A stretch of 64,000 bases of DNA from Zavarzinella formosa DSM 19928 (GTDB lineage: Bacteria > Planctomycetota > Planctomycetia > Gemmatales > Gemmataceae). The notes under the pieces were generated by a model that saw only the letters and a list, made by a program, of their open reading frames with translations, did no database searches and had not been told where the DNA came from. Made by a program: the position numbers and the translations under genes. Below are positions 27,201 to 33,903 of the stretch, one piece after another. Positions within the stretch are counted from its first letter, which is position 1. Every line of letters starts with the position of its first letter. The DNA lies in contig NZ_JH636439.1 of the NCBI RefSeq assembly GCF_000255705.1, positions 572,930 through 636,929 of the forward strand, read 5' to 3'.

Positions 27201-27223
27201 CAAATCCCGCGGGATGGGATTTG
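27201..27223. promoter_or_regulatory. Dyad in the leader of kinase-tubulin copy 2
   Basis: CAAATCCC (27201-27208) and GGGATTTG (27216-27223) are perfect inverted arms around a 7-base centre, and ATCCCGCGGGAT (27204-27215) is itself a 12-base palindrome. The site is 35-57 bases upstream of the copy 2 start codon. It is a candidate repressor site or leader hairpin. The sequence differs from the dyad upstream of copy 1. Confidence 0.4.
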
Positions 27224-27270
27224 GAGCTACCAGAGATATAGTTCACGATGGGGGTCCGATGATGCCGGAT

Positions 27271-27297
27271 TTGCCAGTTATTTTTATGAAGGATAAT
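27271..27297 (+). promoter_or_regulatory. Candidate sigma-70-type promoter for ASCH-mfnB
   Basis: TTGCCA (27271-27276) and GATAAT (27292-27297) are separated by 15 bases in an AT-rich stretch, with the start codon 25 bases downstream. The spacing is shorter than ideal, so this is tentative. Confidence 0.3.
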
Positions 27298-27322
27298 TGA
27301 GTTTTTACGAGAGTTCTTGGCC

Positions 27323-27745
27323 ATGCCCGCCATACCGAATTATGCCCTGTCGATCAAACAACCTTGGGCCACTCTTCTCGTGTCTGGCATTAAAAAGATC
27401 GAAATCCGGTTGTGGCCCACAACAATTCGAGGTCCGGTGTTCATTCACGCGGCCAAAATTCCCGATCCACGACCGGAAGGATGGGAATATCTCACTCCGG
27501 AACTCAAACTGATCAGCGAATTGGGAGGTCAATTGATGGGGATGGCCGTGCTGGAAGAATGTCGCGAATATCGGACAGCCTCCGAGTTTACCCGAGATCA
27601 ACATCTGCATCGGAATGACCCGAGTTGGTTCCAGCCTCCCCAGATGCACGGGTTCGTTTTTCGTGATCCCATCTCCATTCGGCCAATCCGCGTTCCGGGT
27701 AATGTGCGATTTTTCACGGTAGATCTGTTTCGGGAGCAAGCGTGA
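27323..27745 (+). CDS. ASCH domain protein
   Basis: The 140-residue product is an ASCH (PUA-related) fold protein. The opening NYALSIKQPWATLLVSGIKKIEIRLWPT matches the ASCH pattern, in which a lysine and a glutamate after the first helix (KxxE/R) mark the binding groove. IRGPVFIHAAKIP and a later GMAVLEECRE strand follow. ASCH domains bind RNA or modified nucleotides, and some hydrolyse N4-acetylcytidine. The function here is unproven. ATG at 27323 is chosen over TTG at 27317. Its stop overlaps the start of mfnB by four bases (GTGA), implying translational coupling. Confidence 0.8.
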   Translation: MPAIPNYALSIKQPWATLLVSGIKKIEIRLWPTTIRGPVFIHAAKIPDPRPEGWEYLTPELKLISELGGQLMGMAVLEECREYRTASEFTRDQHLHRNDPSWFQPPQMHGFVFRDPISIRPIRVPGNVRFFTVDLFREQA

Positions 27746-28431
27746 ATTCCCGTGCCAAACTTTTGGTGAGCGTGCGATCCGTCGTGGAAGCCGAGGCGGC
27801 TGTCTTGGGGGGCGCGGACCTGATTGACATCAAGGAACCGGCGGCAGGACCTTTGGGAAAGGCCGACTCGCGGGTGATCGCCGAAATACTTTCCGTCGTT
27901 GATCGCCGATGTCCGGTGAGCGCCGCATTTGGTGAGTGGAAAGATCATCCGACCAACACGATCATTGATCCGAAACTGAAGTTTGTGAAATGGGGATTGG
28001 CTGGAAAACGCGGGCAGCTTGCGGAGGCGACCACCGAGATTGTTGGCACAGTCGGGCCGCGTGCAGTGCTGGTGCATTACGCGGACAGCCATTTGGCCGA
28101 TTCGCCGACGTTGGCCGAACTTCACAACCTGTTGGAAAAGGTGTCTGTTCCATTGGTTTTGATTGACACCTTTGTGAAAGATGGGCGGGGCCTCATTGAT
28201 TGGATCAGCCGGAAAGACTTGGAAAAGCTGATCGAGATGTTGCGGAAGCGGGGCACACAGATTGCGGTGGCGGGGTCGTTGAATTTCACGCTAATTCCCG
28301 CGATTGTAGCGATGCAACCGGATTGGATCGCGGTTCGCGGGGCCGCGTGCGTGGGGGGAAGAAACGGGAGCGTGAGCGAGGAACGGGTGGCCGAACTGGC
28401 CCGCCTCATCCGGGAAAATCCCGGAAGTTGA
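27742..28431 (+). CDS. mfnB: (5-formylfuran-3-yl)methyl phosphate synthase MfnB
   Basis: This 229-residue enzyme matches the DUF556/MfnB family, which condenses two glyceraldehyde-3-phosphate molecules into the furan precursor of methanofuran. The catalytic motif LIDIKEPAAGPLGK has K31 and D29. FVKWGLAG has K83. These correspond to the two essential lysines described for the archaeal enzyme. LVLIDTFVKDGRGL supplies a further aspartate. The start is GTG, sharing four bases with the ASCH gene. Its 3' end overlaps mfnE by 26 bases in the converging orientation. Confidence 0.88.
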   Translation: MNSRAKLLVSVRSVVEAEAAVLGGADLIDIKEPAAGPLGKADSRVIAEILSVVDRRCPVSAAFGEWKDHPTNTIIDPKLKFVKWGLAGKRGQLAEATTEIVGTVGPRAVLVHYADSHLADSPTLAELHNLLEKVSVPLVLIDTFVKDGRGLIDWISRKDLEKLIEMLRKRGTQIAVAGSLNFTLIPAIVAMQPDWIAVRGAACVGGRNGSVSEERVAELARLIRENPGS

Positions 28432-28963
28432 CACAATTCACTGTCAGGTTTGCATCACTGATGATTTTGGCAAAATAGCGGTCCACATATCCCGCGAGGG
28501 AGATGGATTCCCAATCCGGCAAATCGGGCGGCATGGCAGATTTCAACAACACAAGGTTCGCTTCGGCCAATTGGGCGACCCGAGCCGCCATCGAATCGCT
28601 GGTCACTTTCCAATTATGCGGCAACGCCCCCGGTTGACCCTCGTCTGAGAGAAAACAAGGCAGGGGGTCCAGCACCGCGCTTTCTGTCCAGTTTTCCAAC
28701 GAATCGATCACGGGGAGACCCAACAACGACCCAAGAAAATAGGCATTCACGCTCATCGTTCGGATGGCGAGCCAGTGTGAAGTTTCTTCGGGCAGGCCGT
28801 GGGTGTGATGCAAGTTCCGAATTCCATCAGCCAATTCCCCGCCCCCGGCGATGAAAAGAACGCGAGATGGGGTTGTCGAATCAAGCCATGCCCGCAAACG
28901 ATGTCGCAAGTCTCCCATGTCGAAGAGGCTTCCGCCGGTTTTGGCGACGATTCGATCTTTCAT
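28406..28963 (-). CDS. mfnE: MfnE-like amino acid kinase
   Basis: The 185-residue product is a small amino acid kinase fold protein related to [5-(aminomethyl)furan-3-yl]methyl phosphate kinase of methanofuran synthesis. Landmarks are VAKTGGSLFDMG near the N-terminus (phosphate-binding lysine and glycine pair) and VLFIAGGGELADGIRN (second glycine-rich loop), followed by HWLAIRTMSVNAYFLG. It is shorter than acetylglutamate kinase-type proteins, as MfnE proteins are. ATGA overlap with the mfnF end shows translational coupling. The reaction in bacteria is inferred from the gene neighbourhood. Confidence 0.75.
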   Translation of the reverse strand: MKDRIVAKTGGSLFDMGDLRHRLRAWLDSTTPSRVLFIAGGGELADGIRNLHHTHGLPEETSHWLAIRTMSVNAYFLGSLLGLPVIDSLENWTESAVLDPLPCFLSDEGQPGALPHNWKVTSDSMAARVAQLAEANLVLLKSAMPPDLPDWESISLAGYVDRYFAKIISDANLTVNCVNFRDFPG

Positions 28964-29949
28964 CGTTGCCGTTCCGATCGCAGCACGGCGACAGAGTAAG
29001 CGCAGGCCGCCTCGCTGATCTCGGAACCCAGTTTTTCAGACAGCCGAATTTGCGAGAGTTTCGGCCGATATGTCCGAAACACATCGGCGGGCATCCATTC
29101 CCCGGAACCGGACAAAATCACGCGATCCAGCGGGCGGGAAGCATCCTCTTCAATCCATTGGACTGATCCCATCAGCAATTTGCCTTGTGCAGAGATGGCC
29201 TTGTTCGCATATTCGATGACTTCATCATTAGTGAGCGTGTCCCGATCACCACCAATCATCCGGGCGATCCGCTCCCAGGCGAATTCCTTGGTCATAGAGC
29301 GACCATCAGCCGTGGCGAGGTTGTCCGGTTCTTCCGGCAGGTTTCCCAACAGAACATGCACATCTTGTATGGTGGCAAAGAATTCCGCGCATCCATCCTG
29401 AACGATGGCGCAAAGGGGCGTTCGGCGAACGCCGAAATACAGCAACTCGCCGGAACGCAATCGTCCGACATCGGTCTCTCTCATCGGTTTGGGTTTTCCA
29501 TCAAACAGCGGAATCACGTCCGTGGTTGTCGAACCGGTGTCAATCATGATGGCAAAGCCCATTGGAGCGAACCGGCCGACAAACGTGGCTTGGGCGTGCC
29601 AGTTGGCGGCGGCCACTTTCAGTGGTTGTTCGCACGTTTCGGCCGCCGACAAAAACGTTCCTTCTGTTGACCAATAGGCGATATCTCGCCCTGCTAACGC
29701 TTCCTCGACGGCCTGAACAATGTGCCGGACGCCTTCCCGCTTGGTGCGGAAGCAGTCACACAATTCGCCGGTCATGGTGACACCGACAGGCAAATCAGGC
29801 GGGATGTCCTTCAGGAAGTCTGTTAGTTCGGCCGCCAGTCGGGCGGGGTGTTTCCAAAGTTCAAATCGCCGGGATTGCGCGATCCCGCTGGCAGTGGCGA
29901 GTTTCAGGTTGGCCCCGCCGATGTCCAAACCGATGGCGTTCGTGTCCAT
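28960..29949 (-). CDS. mfnF: MfnF-like hydantoinase/oxoprolinase-fold protein of C1 cofactor pathway
   Basis: This 329-residue protein belongs to the family annotated as H4MPT-linked C1 transfer pathway protein (hydantoinase/oxoprolinase type), which includes archaeal MfnF that joins tyramine-glutamate with the furan moiety. The ASKHA-type phosphate loops GLDIGGANLKLA (N-terminus) and MIDTGSTTTDVIPL are clear, and VTMTGELCDCF lies between them. Four bases overlap with mfnE. It is divergent from the Hsp70-like gene, with an 80-base gap that holds a possible leaderless promoter. Confidence 0.78.
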   Translation of the reverse strand: MDTNAIGLDIGGANLKLATASGIAQSRRFELWKHPARLAAELTDFLKDIPPDLPVGVTMTGELCDCFRTKREGVRHIVQAVEEALAGRDIAYWSTEGTFLSAAETCEQPLKVAAANWHAQATFVGRFAPMGFAIMIDTGSTTTDVIPLFDGKPKPMRETDVGRLRSGELLYFGVRRTPLCAIVQDGCAEFFATIQDVHVLLGNLPEEPDNLATADGRSMTKEFAWERIARMIGGDRDTLTNDEVIEYANKAISAQGKLLMGSVQWIEEDASRPLDRVILSGSGEWMPADVFRTYRPKLSQIRLSEKLGSEISEAACAYSVAVLRSERQR

Positions 29950-29955
29950 CCGGCT

Positions 29956-29961
29956 AGTATA
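29956..29961 (-). promoter_or_regulatory. Possible -10 element (TATACT) next to mfnF
   Basis: Reading the minus strand, TATACT ends six bases before the mfnF ATG. If used, transcription would begin at or next to the start codon, giving a leaderless mRNA. No convincing -35 is seen. Confidence 0.22.
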
Positions 29962-30029
29962 GACCCCATGTGTCGGAAGAACGGGGGAAGCGATCTTCGT
30001 TTCCCGGTTGTGCCATCAGAGTTTTGCGA

Positions 30030-32804
30030 ATGCGTTACCTTGTCGGGATTGATCTCGGGACCACCAACAGCGCCCTGGCGTACATCGATCTCCAAAACCG
30101 GCCTCGGGTCGGCAACCTTGGGCTGAAAACCTTCCCTGTGCCGCAACTCGTCGCCGCCGGACAGATGGGGGAACGCTCGCTGTTGCCGTCGTTTTTATAT
30201 CTCCCCGGTTCCCACGATTTGCCCCCCGGATCGGTGGCGTTGCCGTGGAACCCATCGGCGACGGATGCCGTCGGCGAATTCGCACGCAATCACGGCTCCA
30301 AAATTCCCGGCCGGTTAATCTCCTCGGCGAAGTCCTGGCTGTGTCATCCGGGGGTGGACCGCACGGCCCCTTTGCTGCCGTGGAATGCCCCGCCGGAAGT
30401 TCCCCGGCTCAGTCCGTTGGAAGTTTCGACCCGATATTTGAAGCATTTCGTGAGCGGCTGGAACAGCATGCCGAAGCGAGAGGATGCCGATCACCTCGAA
30501 CTTCAAAACGTCGTGCTGACCGTCCCCGCCTCATTTGACGACGTAGCCCGAAATCTGACGATGCAGGCCGCGAAAGATGCCGGACTTAAAAATGTCACCT
30601 TGTTGGAAGAACCGCAGGCGGCGTTTTACTGTTGGCTGGGCCTCAGCGATCCGGTCGAAGTGACCAAGATGGCCCCCGGAATGCGTTGTCTGGTGGTGGA
30701 TGTCGGCGGGGGCACGAGCGACTTCAGCTTGATCCGGGCAGCCGAGGATACTGGTGAACTCACGTTCATCCGCGAAGCGGTGGGTGACCATCTGTTGCTC
30801 GGCGGGGACAACATGGACCTTGCCTTGGCGAAACTCGTCGAGACGCGGTTGCCGCAAGCCGGAAAACTCGACGCGGCCCAGTTCGGCCTTTTAGTTCAGT
30901 CATGCCGACAAGCGAAAGAAGTCTTGCTTGCCCCGAAACCTCCGGCCAGTGTATCGGTAACCGTGCAAGGCCGTGGTCGGTCGGTGATCGGCGGCGCCAT
31001 CCATACTAGCATCACCCCTGTTGATGTGCAGCAGGCGATTTTCGATGGTTTCTTTCCGTTCGTGTCGCGAGAAGCCGAGGCCACCAAGATCTCCCGTGGC
31101 GGTTTGCAGGAAATTGGCCTGCCCTATGTGGCTGATGCGGCCGTCACCCGGCATTTGGCCGGGTTCTTGCGTCGGCAACTCAAGGAAGACGAACGGCCGG
31201 ATGCGATTCTCTTCAATGGCGGCGTGTTCCAGCCCCAAGCCTTGCGGGATCGTCTTGTAGACGTAATGCGGCCTTGGTATGGCGACAATTGGAACCCGTT
31301 GATTCTGGCCAATCCGTCGCTCGACCTCGCAGTGGCTTGGGGGGCGGCTTACCAAGGCTGGTTGCGGCACAGCGGCGGGAAGCGAATCGGTGGCGGGATT
31401 CCCCGGAGTTATTACATCGCCGTGGATGCCGGACAACCGGACGGATCGGCCCCGGTGTTGTGCGTGGTTCCCCGGCGATTGGAAGAAGGTCAGGAAGTCA
31501 CCCTGGCCAAGCCGGAATTGGAACTGGCGCTGGGCGAACCCGTGTTGTTCCCGTTGTTCAGTTCCACCGTGCGAGGGAAAGACAAGCCCGGTGATTTGCT
31601 GACGATTGCCAACGATCAATTACTGAAACTGCCGCCGATGCACACGATTTTGCGCGGCGGCAAGCGAAGCGGCGTGAAACAAGTTCCGGTGACGCTCTCG
31701 GCCCGTTGCACTGAAATTGGCACGCTGGAACTCTTCTGCAATGCCAAGGCGGGGGACAACAAATGGCGATTGGAATTCAATGTCCGTGACATTGTGACCG
31801 ACGACGGCAACGCGGGCGACGAGGGAGGCGGTCGACAAGAGGCAACGGATGTCTTCCCCGAAGAATTAGTGAGCAAAGCCCGTGAGTTGGTCGCGGATAC
31901 GTTTCAAGGGCTGGGAGTTCCGACTGAGTTGACCAAGAATTTGGAAAACGTGTTGGAGACCAGTCGTGGCGATTGGCCGATGGGATTGTGCCGCCGATTG
32001 TGGACTGTTTACGAAGAACAGGCCGAGCATCGCACCCGGTCGGCGGCCCATTTGAATCGCTGGTATCATCTCGTCGGCTTTTCGTTGCGTCCGGGGTTTG
32101 GCGATTCTCTTGATCGTTATCGCATCGACCAGCTTTGGAAAATGCTTTCCTCCCCGCCAAAATCATCCGGGTTGACCGCTCAACAAGTCGAGGGGGGCGC
32201 GGATTATTGGATCATGTGGAGACGGGTGGCCGGTGGTCTTGGCTCGGCTCTACAAAACACGCTCATGAACCGTTTGCGGCCCATTCTCATTCCAGCCAAG
32301 GGCAAAGCGGTTTCCAAACCGGGGGCCAACGAGTTGGCCGAAATGTGGCGGGCCGCCGCCAGTCTCGAACGGCTTGATCTGCGGACCAAGGAAGCCTTGG
32401 CGAATGCCCTCATTCGGCAAACAGCCAAGGCGCCGGTTCCCACCTATGTGTTTTGGTCGCTCACCCGGATTGCCTCCCGCACGCTTTTCTATGGCCCGTT
32501 GAATCTGGTGCTGCATCCGCAGATCGTTGAACCAATGATCGAGACATTGCTCTCCTTCAAGCCGGAAAACGACAGCGAGCGCAATGGATGGGCATTCTGT
32601 CTGGCGAACATGGCCCGGCTGACCGGCCAGAGATCGCTTGATGTCGATGAGGCCGTTCGCACCAACGTAATCGACACTCTCAAACATCTGCCGATGGCGG
32701 CCAAGTGGCTGCCGATGCTGGAACAAGTGATCGAGATGGAAGCGGCCGACCGGGGGCAACTCTTCGGCGAATCGCTTCCCAAGGGATTGCGGCTCATCGG
32801 TTAA
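30030..32804 (+). CDS. Hsp70 family protein with large C-terminal extension
   Basis: The ATG at 30030 begins with RYLVGIDLGTTNSALAYID, the Hsp70 phosphate-1 motif. With this start the protein has 924 residues, much longer than DnaK. The ATPase domain (about 1-430) also shows LLEEPQAAF, VVDVGGGTSDFSLI (phosphate 2) and ILFNGGVFQP (adenosine motif). The C-terminal 450 residues do not resemble the classical DnaK substrate lid. They are helical, with WYHLVGFSLRPGFGDSLDRYRID, and correspond to what I recall as the DUF3731-type partner region of atypical Hsp70s. The function is unknown. The mutarotase-like gene is 34 bases downstream. Confidence 0.85.
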   Translation: MRYLVGIDLGTTNSALAYIDLQNRPRVGNLGLKTFPVPQLVAAGQMGERSLLPSFLYLPGSHDLPPGSVALPWNPSATDAVGEFARNHGSKIPGRLISSAKSWLCHPGVDRTAPLLPWNAPPEVPRLSPLEVSTRYLKHFVSGWNSMPKREDADHLELQNVVLTVPASFDDVARNLTMQAAKDAGLKNVTLLEEPQAAFYCWLGLSDPVEVTKMAPGMRCLVVDVGGGTSDFSLIRAAEDTGELTFIREAVGDHLLLGGDNMDLALAKLVETRLPQAGKLDAAQFGLLVQSCRQAKEVLLAPKPPASVSVTVQGRGRSVIGGAIHTSITPVDVQQAIFDGFFPFVSREAEATKISRGGLQEIGLPYVADAAVTRHLAGFLRRQLKEDERPDAILFNGGVFQPQALRDRLVDVMRPWYGDNWNPLILANPSLDLAVAWGAAYQGWLRHSGGKRIGGGIPRSYYIAVDAGQPDGSAPVLCVVPRRLEEGQEVTLAKPELELALGEPVLFPLFSSTVRGKDKPGDLLTIANDQLLKLPPMHTILRGGKRSGVKQVPVTLSARCTEIGTLELFCNAKAGDNKWRLEFNVRDIVTDDGNAGDEGGGRQEATDVFPEELVSKARELVADTFQGLGVPTELTKNLENVLETSRGDWPMGLCRRLWTVYEEQAEHRTRSAAHLNRWYHLVGFSLRPGFGDSLDRYRIDQLWKMLSSPPKSSGLTAQQVEGGADYWIMWRRVAGGLGSALQNTLMNRLRPILIPAKGKAVSKPGANELAEMWRAAASLERLDLRTKEALANALIRQTAKAPVPTYVFWSLTRIASRTLFYGPLNLVLHPQIVEPMIETLLSFKPENDSERNGWAFCLANMARLTGQRSLDVDEAVRTNVIDTLKHLPMAAKWLPMLEQVIEMEAADRGQLFGESLPKGLRLIG

Positions 32805-32837
32805 ACGTACTCTCCTTATCCGTGTCAAGGAATTGTC

Positions 32838-33767
32838 ATGCTGGACAGCGTCGAATATCGCGGTTGGAAATCGAACACCCGGCTCTCGAACGGGCGGGTG
32901 GAACTCATCGTCACCAACGAAGTCGGCCCTCGCGTGATTTGCTACCGCGCGCCGGGCGGTCACAATGTGATGAAGAATTACGATGAAATGATGGGCAAGT
33001 CCGGCGAAGCCGAATGGCAGATTCGCGGCGGCCTGCGTTTCTGGATCGCCCCCGAAGATTTGACGCGGACCTATTGCCCGGACAACAAGGCTGTTCAAGT
33101 CACGCCACTGGGTCAGTTTGCCGCCCGGTTCACGCCGCCGGAAGAAACGCAGTACGGCATCCAAAAGGTGATGGAACTGCGATTGGAAGAAACCGGCTCG
33201 CGGGTTCATGTGAAACTGCGGGTGACCAACACCGGCCAGACCGCCACCACGCTGGCGCCTTGGGGGCCGACGGTGATGGCTCCCGGTGGCATGGAAATCC
33301 TTCCCTTGCCGGCGAAGTTCAATCATCCCGGCCATCCGTTGAAGGCCAAAAATCCGTCCGATTTTGCCCCGAATCAGTCGATCATTCTCTGGCCCTACTT
33401 TGACTTCACCGATGACCGCTGGACGTTCGGAAAGCAATACATCTTCCTTCGTCAGAATGCGAAGAAAGGTCCGACCAAAATCGGGCTGGCTCATCATGTG
33501 CCGTGGGTGGCGTATTGGAATCAGGGAACCGTTTTCGTGAAGCGTTTCACCCGGCACGATTGGGCCGCGTACCCGGACATGGGAACCGTCTACCAAACTT
33601 TCTCCAACGAAGACATGTTGGAGATGGAAACCGTCGGCGCGCTTTGCACCCTCAATCCCGGTCAGCACGCGGAACTAACCGAGACATGGGAACTGTTCAC
33701 CGATGTGCCCGAAATGAAAACAGAGGCTGATGTTGATCGCCTTCTGCTGCCACTGTTGAACGATTGA
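32838..33767 (+). CDS. Galactose-mutarotase-like protein (DUF4380-like)
   Basis: The 309-residue product has the beta-sandwich pattern of aldose-1-epimerase-like carbohydrate-binding proteins: LSNGRVELIVTNEVGPRVICYRAPG near the N-terminus, and WQIRGGLRFWIAPEDLTRTY with many aromatic residues in the middle. No signal peptide is seen, so it is probably cytoplasmic. The typical catalytic His/Glu pair of galactose mutarotase is not obvious. It follows the Hsp70-like gene on the same strand and is likely co-transcribed. The substrate is unknown. Confidence 0.6.
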   Translation: MLDSVEYRGWKSNTRLSNGRVELIVTNEVGPRVICYRAPGGHNVMKNYDEMMGKSGEAEWQIRGGLRFWIAPEDLTRTYCPDNKAVQVTPLGQFAARFTPPEETQYGIQKVMELRLEETGSRVHVKLRVTNTGQTATTLAPWGPTVMAPGGMEILPLPAKFNHPGHPLKAKNPSDFAPNQSIILWPYFDFTDDRWTFGKQYIFLRQNAKKGPTKIGLAHHVPWVAYWNQGTVFVKRFTRHDWAAYPDMGTVYQTFSNEDMLEMETVGALCTLNPGQHAELTETWELFTDVPEMKTEADVDRLLLPLLND

Positions 33768-33903
33768 AAACATCGGAAATGCTTCTGGAATTTTCCAGGC
33801 ATATGATTGACAATCAAAATCAGCATGAAATCCTCTCCCGCCTGAGTTTGATCAACAGACCCATTTTTTCTCCGTCGGACGCCCTCATCCATAGGAGCCA
33901 AGC

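Noticed and set aside
32250..33668. Minus-strand open frame of 472 codons across the Hsp70-like and mutarotase-like genes
   Set aside because: Spans two real genes in the opposite direction and shows no domain.
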